Assembly: GCA_002482545.1 (NCBI GenBank)
Contig: DLGF01000025.1
Coordinates: 130,200-194,199 of the forward strand
DNA length: 64,000 nucleotides
Origin: Sporomusaceae bacterium UBA7701
GTDB taxonomy: Bacteria > Bacillota > Negativicutes > Sporomusales > UBA7701
Reading direction: 5' to 3'
The notes beneath the pieces are model-generated. The model saw only the letters and a program-made list of their open reading frames with translations. It was not told the DNA's origin and searched no databases. Shown one piece after another: positions 17,674 to 26,468 of this stretch. Position 1 is the first letter of the stretch, and each line of letters begins with the position of its first letter. Position numbers and translations under genes: made by a program.

Positions 17674-18093
17674 ATGGATGCGAAAAGATTTGGTGCGAAA
17701 ATATTGATTCGTTGTGACAAAGGGGATGAAATAGTCGAGAGCATTAAAAAAGTATGCCTCGACAATAAAGTCAAACTGGCTGCAGTGACGGGTATAGGAG
17801 CAGTAAATAAAGTTATTATTGGGCTTTTTGATCCCGTTGAAAAGAAATACCATTCAGCAGAAATTGATAAAACTGCAGAGATAACCGGACTGAATGGAAA
17901 TATAAGTACTATGAATGGCGACATATATCTTCATGTCCATATTACGCTATCTGACAGTAAATACAATGCTTTTGGCGGCCATCTGAATTATGCCCGTGTG
18001 AGCTGCACCGCTGAAATTGTTATTGATATCATTGATGGGGAAGTCGACCGGTATTTCAATGAGGAGATTGGGCTTAATTTAATTGAACTCTGA
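17674..18093 (+). CDS. PPC-domain (DUF296) protein
   Basis: This 139-residue protein is a stand-alone PPC/DUF296 domain. It has CDKGDEIVESIKKVC at the start, then AAVTGIGAVNKVIIGLFDP. The histidine-containing YLHVHITLSD and FGGHLNYARVSCTAEI stretches match the putative metal site of this trimeric family. In prokaryotes its biochemical role is mostly unknown. It lies 200 bases after tctA on the same strand and may be an accessory of that catabolic operon. Confidence 0.82.
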   Translation: MDAKRFGAKILIRCDKGDEIVESIKKVCLDNKVKLAAVTGIGAVNKVIIGLFDPVEKKYHSAEIDKTAEITGLNGNISTMNGDIYLHVHITLSDSKYNAFGGHLNYARVSCTAEIVIDIIDGEVDRYFNEEIGLNLIEL

Positions 18094-18170
18094 GATAGGG
18101 AATAGACCTGTCGGGATTATCGCAGAAAGCTGTATAAGCCACTTAGCGTTCAGTATGCAGTAATTTCGCT

Positions 18171-18213
18171 AAAGCGAGGAGCTGTCCAATGGCAGCTCCT
18201 CGCTTTAATTTTT
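18171..18213 (+). terminator. Rho-independent terminator after the PPC-domain gene
   Basis: AAAGCGAGGAGCTG pairs with CAGCTCCTCGCTTT, followed by AATTTTT. It separates the carboxylate operon from the ribose operon. Confidence 0.9.
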
Positions 18214-18270
18214 GACTATAATTGAATTTAGAGATGTCGCCTCGCTTGAGGCCTGACTTATAAATTTAAG

Positions 18271-18296
18271 AAAATATTTCCAAGGGGAAATATTTT
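18271..18296. promoter_or_regulatory. Perfect inverted repeat upstream of the rbs operon
   Basis: AAAATATTTCC (18271-18281) and GGAAATATTTT (18286-18296) are separated by AAGG. The AT-rich 11-bp arms with a short loop look like an operator or an upstream regulatory structure. No T-run or start codon is adjacent. Its partner is unknown. Confidence 0.5.
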
Positions 18297-18352
18297 ACTT
18301 TTGCTAAATTGTCAGAGGATTATTGAAATTGGGAGGCGAATTTCTATCTCCA

Positions 18353-18364
18353 GTAAACGTTTAC
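18353..18364. promoter_or_regulatory. LacI-family operator, probable RbsR site
   Basis: GTAAACGTTTAC is a perfect 12-bp palindrome with the central CG typical of LacI/GalR/RbsR operators. It ends 13 bases before the rbsR start, so RbsR would repress its own operon from here. Confidence 0.8.
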
Positions 18365-18377
18365 AGAGGAAAAGGAT

Positions 18378-19406
18378 ATGCAGCAGAAAAAAGCGGATTT
18401 GGCCAATGCAACCATAAAAGACGTAGCGCGGGCCGCGAAGGTGTCCATAGCGACGGTTTCCCGGATTCTCAACGGCAAGGACACGGTTTCGCCGCCGCTG
18501 GTGGAACGGGTGATGGCCGCGGTCGAAGAACTGCAGTATCATCCCAACGCGATGGCCCGGGCCTTGAAAGTCAACGAATCCCGCAGCATCGGACTGATCA
18601 TACCGGATATTGAAAACCCTTTTTTCCCGGCGCTGGTTCGGGGCGTGGAAGACGCCGCCCAGATGCATCATTACGCGGTTATTTTGTGCAATACCGACAG
18701 CAAGCCGGAGGAAGAGGAAAAATATATAAGATTTCTCCAGAGCAAACGGGTGGACGGAATCCTGTTTACCGGCGGGCCGCGAAGCGAACGAAACGTCGAA
18801 CTGCTTTCCACGCTGAGCATACCGGTGGTGCTTCTGGACCGGCGGGTGGGGTCCCAGTTGAGCGCGGTCATCACCAACAACCGCTTGGGCGGCTTTATGG
18901 CCACCGAACATCTGATCAAAAAAGGCCGGCGGCGCATCGCCTTTATCAGCGGCCCGGCGGAACTGTCCTCGGTGCAGGAGCGCCGGCAGGGATACGCCGA
19001 GGCGCTGGAGCAGTACGGCTTAGCGCCGGATCAGGATTTGATCCAGGCGGGCGACTTTTCTTTCGAGAGCGGCTATCAGGCCGCTTCCCGCCTGGTGGCC
19101 AGCGGGCAGGAATTCGATGGTGTCTTTGCGGCCAACGACCTGATGGCCATCGGCGCGATTGAATATTTGGCGGCCTATGGGCTGCGGGTGCCTGCGGAAA
19201 TCGCGGTGACCGGCTACGACGACATCCGCATGGCGGGCTGGTATAAACCTTCCCTGACAACCGTCAGGCAGCCGGTTTACATTATGGGACAAAGCGCGGT
19301 GAAAATGATCATTGACCGGATTACCGGCGAAAACCGGCAATATACGGAGCAGATCATTACCCCGGAATTAGTGGTGCGGGAATCATCCGGCGGCAAGGAG
19401 GGCTGA
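18378..19406 (+). CDS. rbsR: LacI-family transcriptional regulator of the ribose operon
   Basis: This is the ribose repressor. It has 342 residues with an N-terminal LacI helix-turn-helix (TIKDVARAAKVSIATVSRILNG), a hinge with VNESRSIGLIIPDIENPFF, and a periplasmic-binding-protein-like ligand domain. It is the first gene of an rbsRKDACB operon, the B. subtilis arrangement. A perfect LacI-type operator lies just upstream. ATG at 18378 follows GAGGAAAAGG. Confidence 0.93.
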   Translation: MQQKKADLANATIKDVARAAKVSIATVSRILNGKDTVSPPLVERVMAAVEELQYHPNAMARALKVNESRSIGLIIPDIENPFFPALVRGVEDAAQMHHYAVILCNTDSKPEEEEKYIRFLQSKRVDGILFTGGPRSERNVELLSTLSIPVVLLDRRVGSQLSAVITNNRLGGFMATEHLIKKGRRRIAFISGPAELSSVQERRQGYAEALEQYGLAPDQDLIQAGDFSFESGYQAASRLVASGQEFDGVFAANDLMAIGAIEYLAAYGLRVPAEIAVTGYDDIRMAGWYKPSLTTVRQPVYIMGQSAVKMIIDRITGENRQYTEQIITPELVVRESSGGKEG

Positions 19407-19408
19407 GT

Positions 19409-20347
19409 TTGGATAGCAGTAAAAAGCCCATATTGGTCATCGGCAGCCTGAATATGGACCTGGTTGCGACTGCTGAACGGCTGCCTGACAAGGGCGAGAC
19501 TATTTTGGGGAAAACGTTTACAACTTTTCCGGGCGGCAAGGGGGCCAACCAGGCGGTTGCGGCCGCCAAGCTGGGGGCCGCGGTGACGATGTCCGGTTGC
19601 GTCGGCGGAGACGGCTTTGCCGGAGAACTGCGCGAAAGCCTGTCCGGCGCGGGTATCAATATTTCTTTTGTGCGTACCACCGACGTATCCACCGGAACGG
19701 CGCTTATCACCGTCGGCAACGCCGGAGCCAATACCATCGTGGTAATACCGGGAGCAAACAACCACTGCGGCCGGGAAGACGTGGATCAGGCCCTTGCTGC
19801 CTTTGATCGCCCGGGAATCCTGATGGCTCAGCACGAAGTGCCGGCGGCCACTGTGGAATACGCCATCCGGGCCGCCAAGCGGCAAGGGTGGACCGTTGTT
19901 CTGAATCCGGCGCCGGCCCGGCCCGTTCCTGAGGAAGTTCTGGGGATGGTGGATATTATTACTCCTAATGAAACCGAAGCGGCGATTTTGACCGGCCTCA
20001 AGGTGGAAAGCCGCGAGGAGGCGGCGGTTGCCGCCGCGAGACTGCTGGCGTCAGGGGTAAAAACGGTGGTTGTGACCTTAGGTGCGCAAGGCGCTTTGTG
20101 CTGTACGCGGGAGGGGACCTTTATCATTCCGGCTTATCCGGTCACCGCCGTAGATACGACGGCCGCCGGGGATGCTTATACCGGCGCTCTCGCGGCGGCG
20201 CTGTCCGAAGAAAAGCCCCTGGCGGAGAGCCTGAAATTTGCGGCGGCGGCCGCGGCCTTGGCGGTGACCAAGGCCGGCGCGCAGCCGGCCCTGCCGTGGC
20301 GCCGGGAAGTCGATGAATTTATGGCCGATAGGGAGGATAAAGCATGA
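19409..20347 (+). CDS. rbsK: Ribokinase
   Basis: This enzyme phosphorylates D-ribose at O5 for entry to the pentose phosphate pathway. It has 312 residues of the PfkB fold: GSLNMDLVATAERLPDKGET at the start, FPGGKGANQAVAAAKLGA, and the catalytic-base motif DTTAAGDAYTGALAAAL near the C-terminus. It begins with TTG at 19409 after AAGGAGGG, 2 bases after rbsR, and overlaps rbsD by 4 bases. Confidence 0.95.
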   Translation: MDSSKKPILVIGSLNMDLVATAERLPDKGETILGKTFTTFPGGKGANQAVAAAKLGAAVTMSGCVGGDGFAGELRESLSGAGINISFVRTTDVSTGTALITVGNAGANTIVVIPGANNHCGREDVDQALAAFDRPGILMAQHEVPAATVEYAIRAAKRQGWTVVLNPAPARPVPEEVLGMVDIITPNETEAAILTGLKVESREEAAVAAARLLASGVKTVVVTLGAQGALCCTREGTFIIPAYPVTAVDTTAAGDAYTGALAAALSEEKPLAESLKFAAAAAALAVTKAGAQPALPWRREVDEFMADREDKA

Positions 20348-20739
20348 AAAAGATTGGCACGTTCAATCAGCCCATCAGCGAAGTAATCGCCGGTATGGGG
20401 CATGGCGACACGCTGGTCATCGGCGACGCAGGCCTGCCCATCCCGGCCGGCGTGCGCCGGATCGACCTGGCGCTGAAGCCCGGAGTTCCGGGCTTTATGG
20501 AGACGCTTGAAGTCGTATTGAGGGAACTGCAAATCGAAAGCGCTGTGGCGGCCGCCGAAATGCCCGGCGCCAGTGCCGATCTATACGGCCGGATGACGGA
20601 GCTGCTTGGCGCCACGCCGCTCAGCCTGGTCAGCCATGAGGAGTTCAAAACCCTGACCGGCCGGGCGGCGGCTGTTATCCGGACCGGCGAATGCACCTCG
20701 TACGCCAATATTATTTTGAAGTCGGGCGTCATCTTCTAG
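20344..20739 (+). CDS. rbsD: D-ribose pyranase
   Basis: This enzyme interconverts pyranose and furanose forms of ribose so that RbsK receives its substrate. It has 131 residues with the family's MGHGDTLVIGDAGLPIP motif, catalytic H20 within it, and the C-terminal RTGECTSYANIILKSGVIF. It overlaps rbsK by four bases (ATGA). Confidence 0.95.
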   Translation: MKKIGTFNQPISEVIAGMGHGDTLVIGDAGLPIPAGVRRIDLALKPGVPGFMETLEVVLRELQIESAVAAAEMPGASADLYGRMTELLGATPLSLVSHEEFKTLTGRAAAVIRTGECTSYANIILKSGVIF

Positions 20740-20753
20740 GGAGGCCGGAAGTT

Positions 20754-22241
20754 GTGAAAGAGCTTTTGCGGATGCGGGAAATCTCCAAATACTTTCCGGG
20801 GGTAAAGGCTCTGGACAAGGTGGAATTTTCCCTTTTCCTGGGCGAAATCCATGCTCTCCTGGGGGAAAACGGGGCCGGCAAGTCAACGCTGATGAAGGTC
20901 TTGAGCGGCAGTTACAAGAAAGACGCCGGCGAAATCCTGCTGGGCGGCCAGCCTGTTGACATCGACAGCCCGCGCCAGGCCCAGGAGCTGGGTATCGGCA
21001 TTATTCACCAGGAGTTGAACTTGGTCCCCGAACTGACGGTAATGGAAAATATGTTCTTAGGCCGGGAACCGCTCAATTCCGTGGGATTTATTGATGAAGC
21101 GCTGATCGAGGAAGAGGCCGCCAAGGTTCTGGACGAGCTGGGAACGGATATCCCGCCGTCGGCCGTGATTTCTTCCCTGAGCATCGGCGAACAGCAGATG
21201 GTGGAGATCGCCAAGGCGCTGTCCTACCGGCCCAGAATTCTGATCATGGATGAGCCGACGGCCGCGCTTACGGAACGGGAAACCGAGCGGCTGTTCAGCA
21301 TCATTCGCCGCCTGGCGGCCGGTGGGGTGGGCATTGTCTACATTTCGCACCGCATGGAAGAATTGTTTGCGATCAGCGACCGGGTGACGGTTATGCGGGA
21401 CGGCACTTATGTAGGTACGGTGAAAACCCGGGAGGCTACTTTTGACCAACTGATCAAGATGATGGTCGGCCGGGATATTTCCGCCCGTTTTCCCAAGGAG
21501 TACCGCGCCCGGGGGCCTGAAGCGCTGCGGGTCGAGAACCTGTCCAGGCCGGGGAAGCTCGAAGGGGTGTCGTTCACCGTTCATGCCGGCGAAGTGGTGG
21601 GCATCGCCGGCTTGATGGGCGCCGGCCGCACCGAGCTGGCGCGGGCCATTTTCGGGGCCGACCCCCTGGCCGCGGGCGGTATTTATGTAGACGGACAAAA
21701 GCGGGTCATCCGGAATCCGGCCGACGCCATCAGGGCCGGCATCGGGCTGATCACCGAGGACCGCAAGCAGCAAGGGCTGGTTCTGGGGCTTTCGGTGCGG
21801 GAAAATATCACTTTGGCGTCATTGAAACGGTTTTGTAAGCACCTGTTTATCCGCGAGGCCGATGAAGGCAAGGTGGTAGACGGGCAGATCGAGAGTCTCA
21901 GGATTCGCACGCCGGGGGCCGGGCAAATGGTGAAAAATCTAAGCGGCGGCAACCAGCAAAAGGTGGTCATCGCCAAATGGCTGGCCACCAGTCCTAAAAT
22001 CCTCATTATGGACGAGCCGACACGGGGCGTGGACATTGGCGCCAAGACGGAGATATACCAAATTATGAATATGCTGACAGCCTCGGGAGTCGGCATTGTG
22101 ATGATCTCCTCCGAACTTCCGGAAGTTCTGGGCATGAGCGACCGGGTGCTGGTTATGCACCGGGGGCGCATTACGGCTGAACTGCCGGTGGGGCAGGCGA
22201 CGCAGGAGAATATTATGGCCTATGCGGCTGGAGGAGAGTGA
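20754..22241 (+). CDS. rbsA: Ribose ABC transporter, ATP-binding protein
   Basis: This is the duplicated ABC ATPase of the ribose importer, 495 residues. The first cassette has Walker A GENGAGKST, signature LSIGEQQM and Walker B ILIMDEPTAALT. The second has a degenerate Walker A (GLMGAGRTE), signature LSGGNQQK and ILIMDEPTRGVD, as usual for sugar importers of this family. GTG at 20754 follows GGGAGG; the frame is open upstream within rbsD. Confidence 0.95.
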   Translation: MKELLRMREISKYFPGVKALDKVEFSLFLGEIHALLGENGAGKSTLMKVLSGSYKKDAGEILLGGQPVDIDSPRQAQELGIGIIHQELNLVPELTVMENMFLGREPLNSVGFIDEALIEEEAAKVLDELGTDIPPSAVISSLSIGEQQMVEIAKALSYRPRILIMDEPTAALTERETERLFSIIRRLAAGGVGIVYISHRMEELFAISDRVTVMRDGTYVGTVKTREATFDQLIKMMVGRDISARFPKEYRARGPEALRVENLSRPGKLEGVSFTVHAGEVVGIAGLMGAGRTELARAIFGADPLAAGGIYVDGQKRVIRNPADAIRAGIGLITEDRKQQGLVLGLSVRENITLASLKRFCKHLFIREADEGKVVDGQIESLRIRTPGAGQMVKNLSGGNQQKVVIAKWLATSPKILIMDEPTRGVDIGAKTEIYQIMNMLTASGVGIVMISSELPEVLGMSDRVLVMHRGRITAELPVGQATQENIMAYAAGGE

Positions 22242-22245
22242 GGCA

Positions 22246-23193
22246 ATGCTGGAAACCATGAGGCGCAGTCCCCTGCTTCGGAAGATGGGCCCGCTGTTGG
22301 GGCTTCTCTTGCTCTGTTTCATTCTCGCTTTTCTGTCGGACCGGTTCCTGACGGTTAACAATCTCCTGAATATAACGCGGCAGGTCTCGCTGAACGCCAT
22401 TATAGGCGTGGGGATGACTCTCGTCATTTTGACCGGGGGCATCGACCTTTCCGTAGGCTCGGTTGTGGCTTTGGCCGGCAGTATAACCGCAGGCCTTCTG
22501 TCCGGCGGGCACGGCCTGGCCGTCTCGCTTGCGGCCGGCATCGGCGTGGGCGGCGTACTGGGGCTGATCAACGGCTTGATTATCACCCGCCAGAAGGTTC
22601 AGCCCTTCATCGCCACCATGGGGATGATGACCATCGCCAGGGGTTATACCCTGGTTTATACCGACGGCCGGCCGATTACGGGGATGCCGGAGCAATTCCG
22701 ATTTTTCGGCGGCGGGTATATCGCCGACATACCGGTACCGGTCATCATCATGGCCCTCATTTTCCTCGCCGGGTATATTATGCTGAAGAAAACCCGCTTT
22801 GGGCGATACATCTATGCCATCGGCGGCAACGAGGAAGCGACCCGGCTTTCGGGTATCAATACCCCGAAGGTATTGGTCTGGGTCTATGTCTTATGCGGCA
22901 CGCTGGCCGGACTCAGCGGCATTATAATGGCCTCCCGCCTCAACTCCGCCCAGCCGACGGCCGGGATGGGGTTCGAGCTGGATGCGATTGCCGCTGTAGT
23001 GCTGGGAGGAACGAGCCTGTCCGGCGGAGTGGGAACGATCGGGGGTACGTTGGTTGGCGCTCTAATTATCGGCGTGCTCGATAACGGCCTCAACCTGCTT
23101 AATGTATCATCCTTTTACCAGCAAGTGGCCAAGGGGATTGTAATCTTACTGGCTGTCATGCTGGACCGCAAAAGGGGAAAAGGAGGCGCGTGA
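22246..23193 (+). CDS. rbsC: Ribose ABC transporter, permease
   Basis: This membrane channel of the ribose importer has 315 residues and eight or more hydrophobic segments. It carries the family motifs GVGMTLVILTGGIDLSVGSV and GTIGGTLVGALIIGVLDNGLN. The ATG at 22246 follows GAGGAGAG at 22231 and lies 4 bases after rbsA. Confidence 0.95.
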   Translation: MLETMRRSPLLRKMGPLLGLLLLCFILAFLSDRFLTVNNLLNITRQVSLNAIIGVGMTLVILTGGIDLSVGSVVALAGSITAGLLSGGHGLAVSLAAGIGVGGVLGLINGLIITRQKVQPFIATMGMMTIARGYTLVYTDGRPITGMPEQFRFFGGGYIADIPVPVIIMALIFLAGYIMLKKTRFGRYIYAIGGNEEATRLSGINTPKVLVWVYVLCGTLAGLSGIIMASRLNSAQPTAGMGFELDAIAAVVLGGTSLSGGVGTIGGTLVGALIIGVLDNGLNLLNVSSFYQQVAKGIVILLAVMLDRKRGKGGA

Positions 23194-23251
23194 CGGAAGG
23201 GTAAACGGGTTTTTCCCTATGAAAATGCTTATAAGCGGACAGGAGGAAAAA

Positions 23252-24184
23252 ATGGTGTTGAAGAGTAAAAAAAGGGTTTGGGCAGTGCTTTTGGTGGTTG
23301 TATTCAGCATAGGTCTTCTGGCGGGCTGCGGCAGCAGTCAGCCTCCGGCAGGCGAACCGGCCAAAAAGGCCGTGGTGGGTTTGGCTATTTCCACCCTCAA
23401 CAATCCGTTCTTTGTTGATCTGAGAGACGGCGCCAAGGCCGCCGCCGATGCCAGCGGCATGGATTTGGTGGTCATGGACGCCCAGAATGACGCCGGCAAA
23501 CAAATGGCCAACATTGAGGACCTCATCCAGAAAAAGGTAAGCGTAATTGTTGTCAATCCCGTGGACTCCAAAGCCATCGTTCCGGCCATTGAAGCCGCAA
23601 ATAAGGCCAATATCCCCGTCATCACGGTCGACCGCAGCGCCGAGGGCGGCAAGGTGGTTTGCGCGATTGCCTCCGACAACGTGGCGGGCGGTAAAATGGC
23701 CGGCCAGTATATCGTTGAAAAGCTGGGCGGCAAAGGCAAACTGGTCGAGCTGGAAGGCCTTCCGGGAAGCTCCGCCGCCAATGACCGCGGCAAAGGCTTC
23801 AATGAAGCCGTTAAATCGGCCTCGGGCTTGAGCGTTGTCGCCAAGCAGCCCGCCGATTTCGACCGCGGCAAGGGGATGAAGGTCATGGAAAATATCCTGC
23901 AGGCCAATCCGGAAATAAATGCTGTTTTCGCGCATAATGACGAAATGGCCCTGGGCGCCTTGGAAGCCATCAAGGCCGCCAACCGCACCGGCATGATCGT
24001 AGTGGGCTTTGATGCCACCGCCGACGCCCAAAAAGCGGTAAAGGACGGCTCGCTGGCCGCAACCGTGGCGCAGCAACCGAAAGAAATGGGAAAAATCTCT
24101 ATTGAAACCGCCAAAAAAATCCTGGCCAAAGAAAGTGTTCCGGCCACCATTCCGGTCGCGCTGGAATTAGTGGTTCAGAAATAG
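23252..24184 (+). CDS. rbsB: Ribose ABC transporter, substrate-binding lipoprotein
   Basis: This extracytoplasmic ribose receptor has 310 residues with a lipoprotein signal ending LLAGC, then the PBP1 sugar-binding fold (VGLAISTLNNPFFVDLRDGA, ITVDRSAEGG, AHNDEMALGALEAI). ATG at 23252 follows CAGGAGGAAA. It is the last gene of the ribose operon and is closed by a strong terminator. Confidence 0.95.
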   Translation: MVLKSKKRVWAVLLVVVFSIGLLAGCGSSQPPAGEPAKKAVVGLAISTLNNPFFVDLRDGAKAAADASGMDLVVMDAQNDAGKQMANIEDLIQKKVSVIVVNPVDSKAIVPAIEAANKANIPVITVDRSAEGGKVVCAIASDNVAGGKMAGQYIVEKLGGKGKLVELEGLPGSSAANDRGKGFNEAVKSASGLSVVAKQPADFDRGKGMKVMENILQANPEINAVFAHNDEMALGALEAIKAANRTGMIVVGFDATADAQKAVKDGSLAATVAQQPKEMGKISIETAKKILAKESVPATIPVALELVVQK

Positions 24185-24219
24185 CGCTAGGGTCCTGGCA
24201 CAGCGGGCATGGGAAAGAC

Positions 24220-24250
24220 AAAAAGGGCGGAATGTTCCGCCCTTTTTTAT
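24220..24250 (+). terminator. Rho-independent terminator of the rbs operon
   Basis: AAAAGGGCGGAA pairs with TTCCGCCCTTTT across a two-base loop, ending in TTTTTTATT. Confidence 0.93.
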
Positions 24251-24378
24251 TATGGTTCCGCACCCGGCGAGCAGGATAGGCGCGATGCTCTAACGAATGG
24301 ATGTACCAATGTTCGTCCCGTAACAAAGTATCGGTTCCCGGGAAAAGGGCCCCACGAGTTCAGAAAGCAGGTGATCGC

Positions 24379-26169
24379 TTGAAAATCTCAGAGATCTACG
24401 AACCTGTTCCGCCGCTGAAAAAAACGTGCTCGATCCGTGAAGGAATCGACGCCATACTGAAGGCCAATGTGAGTCTGCTGCCGGTTGTGGACGAGGATGC
24501 GGGCTATCTGGGCGTAATTACGCTTCAAGGTTTACTGGCGGCTTGCTCGAAGGCGGACGCCGGCGCCCCGGCGGAAACCTGCCTGGAGACAGGGGTTCCT
24601 TTAATCGCGGCGGACAGCGATTTCGGCGACATTCCGGCGGCGGCGGACCGCCTCGTCGTGACCGATGCCAAAGAGAAAGTAGTGGGGGTCATTACTTCGG
24701 CCCGCCTGGTCAGGAGCCTGCTGGATTATTTTTTTGAGGTGGAGAGGATGGTCAGGCGGACAACCGACGCCGAGAAAACAACCTCCCGCTACAACGTGGT
24801 AAAGGGCCTGGTCACCGATCTGGAAGCGATTATCAATTCCTCTTATGACGGAATATTCATAACTGACGGCCAAGGAACGGTAGTGCGGCTGAATGAAGCC
24901 TATGAGCGGATCACCGGTATCCGGGCCAGTGAAGTCATCGGCAAAAACATGGCGAATCTCGTCCAGGAGGGCGTTTATGACCAATCGGCAACCGTGCTCG
25001 TGCTGGAGAGGCGGGAAAGCGTCACCGTCGACCAGACCGTCAAGCCGACCAACAAGCATATTTTAGTCACAGGCAACCCGATCTTTGACGAGCAGGGCAA
25101 TATCTTCCGGGTGGTGACCAATGTCCGCGACATCACCGAACTCACCAACCTGCAGAAGGCCCTTTCGCAAACCGTGGTGGAAACGCTGAAATACCAGACC
25201 GAGCTGTCCCATTTGCGGTCCTTGCAGCTCAAGAGCGCGGAGATTCAGTTCCGCAGCAGGGCTATGGCCGCTGTCCTCGAGCTGGCGGCCAAGGTGGCCG
25301 ACGTAAACTCCAACGTGCTGATTGTCGGGGAGTCGGGCACCGGAAAAGAACTGGTGGCCAAGCTTATCCACCGGGAAGGCAAAGGCGAGGGCAAACCCTT
25401 TATAAAAATTAACTGCGGGGCCATCCCGGAAAACCTGCTGGAGTCGGAATTATTCGGCTATGAGCGAGGGGCCTTTACCGGCGCCCGCAAGGAAGGCAAA
25501 CCGGGACTGTTTGAACTGGCCAACCGGGGCACGCTCTTTCTGGACGAGATCGGCGAAATGTCGCCGTTTTTACAGGTCAAACTGCTCCGGGCTATCCAGG
25601 AAAAGACCGTGACCCGGGTAGGCGGCGTTTCCCCGGTCCAGGTGGATGTCCGGATTATTGCCGCAACCCACCGCAACCTGGCCAATATGGTAAAAACGGG
25701 AAAATTCCGGGAGGACTTGTACTACCGGCTGATGGTGGTCCCCATCCAGCTCCCGCCCTTGCGGGAACGCAAAGAGGACATTCCGCTGCTGGCCATGCAC
25801 TTCATCGAGCGGTTCAACAAAGAGTTCGGCTTTAATAAGTCGGTATCGCCGCAAGTGATCGACAAACTGGCCGAGTATTCCTGGCCCGGCAATGTCCGGG
25901 AGCTGGAGAACGTCATTGAGCGAATGATGGTCACGACGCCGGATGATGAACTTACACCGGCGGCACTGCCGACCCTCATCGCCCGGGATAAGCTGTCGCC
26001 CAAGGCCGGAACGAGGCTGAAAGACGCCTTGGACCAGACGGAAAAGACCTTGCTGGCGGAGGCCTTTCAGAAATACCGGTCCTGGCCTAAAACGGCCGAA
26101 GCGCTGGGCATCGACCGGACCACCGCCTTCCGGAAAGCGATAAAACATGGGCTGATTGATAAACCCTAG
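24379..26169 (+). CDS. Sigma-54-dependent activator with CBS and PAS domains
   Basis: This 596-residue enhancer-binding protein probably drives the promoter at 26363. A CBS-domain pair fills residues 1-125. A PAS domain follows (IINSSYDGIFITDGQGTVVRLNEAYERITG). The AAA+ core has Walker A GESGTGKE and the sigma-54 loop GAFTGARKEGK. The C-terminus is a Fis helix-turn-helix (TAEALGIDRTTAFRKA). I prefer TTG at 24379 with GCAGGTGA upstream, since residues encoded before it do not match the family; the frame opens at 24301. CBS domains often sense adenylates or CoA-like ligands, which would fit control of a CoA pathway. Confidence 0.9.
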   Translation: MKISEIYEPVPPLKKTCSIREGIDAILKANVSLLPVVDEDAGYLGVITLQGLLAACSKADAGAPAETCLETGVPLIAADSDFGDIPAAADRLVVTDAKEKVVGVITSARLVRSLLDYFFEVERMVRRTTDAEKTTSRYNVVKGLVTDLEAIINSSYDGIFITDGQGTVVRLNEAYERITGIRASEVIGKNMANLVQEGVYDQSATVLVLERRESVTVDQTVKPTNKHILVTGNPIFDEQGNIFRVVTNVRDITELTNLQKALSQTVVETLKYQTELSHLRSLQLKSAEIQFRSRAMAAVLELAAKVADVNSNVLIVGESGTGKELVAKLIHREGKGEGKPFIKINCGAIPENLLESELFGYERGAFTGARKEGKPGLFELANRGTLFLDEIGEMSPFLQVKLLRAIQEKTVTRVGGVSPVQVDVRIIAATHRNLANMVKTGKFREDLYYRLMVVPIQLPPLRERKEDIPLLAMHFIERFNKEFGFNKSVSPQVIDKLAEYSWPGNVRELENVIERMMVTTPDDELTPAALPTLIARDKLSPKAGTRLKDALDQTEKTLLAEAFQKYRSWPKTAEALGIDRTTAFRKAIKHGLIDKP

Positions 26170-26200
26170 GCTGGCGGGAACTGTTGCGAACCCACACAGC

Positions 26201-26275
26201 GTTGCATTTCTGCACAAAAGGATAGGGCCGGAGGTCTGGGGTCAGAAAATTCTGACGCCGTTGCAGAAATGCAAC
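26201..26275. promoter_or_regulatory. Upstream activator sites of the 4-hydroxybutyrate block
   Basis: GTTGCAGAAATGCAAC (26260-26275) is a perfect dyad GTTGCA-N4-TGCAAC. GTTGCATTTCTGCACA (26201-26216) is a near-perfect second copy, and a half-site GTTGCG lies at 26183. Between them is another perfect palindrome, GTCAGAAAATTCTGAC (26241-26256). Paired dyads 90-160 bases upstream of a -24/-12 promoter are what a sigma-54 activator needs; the adjacent regulator is the likely ligand. Confidence 0.75.
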
Positions 26276-26317
26276 AATAGCCGGCCGGCTGAAAAGAATC
26301 GAGATAGGGAAGAGGGT

Positions 26318-26347
26318 CCCCGGAATTAGGAAAACCGGGGCTTTTTT
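26318..26347 (+). terminator. Terminator of the CBS-PAS activator gene
   Basis: CCCCGG and CCGGGG enclose an 11-base loop and are followed by C-T6. It stands between the enhancer dyads and the sigma-54 promoter, so the downstream operon is insulated from the regulator transcript. Confidence 0.82.
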
Positions 26348-26362
26348 CATATTTGGAACAAT

Positions 26363-26378
26363 TGGCATATATCTTGCA
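26363..26378 (+). promoter_or_regulatory. Sigma-54 (-24/-12) promoter of the permease/4-hydroxybutyrate block
   Basis: TGGCAT-ATATC-TTGCA has the invariant GG and GC ten bases apart and differs from the promoter at 10352 by one base. It lies about 90 bases before the permease start. Confidence 0.88.
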
Positions 26379-26468
26379 ATAAGAATATTGTGAAAACTTC
26401 AAAGAGGCGGGTAAGTCGCGCGCGCAACTGCCAAAGCCACACCACTTTATTGAAGGAGGATGAGTTAT

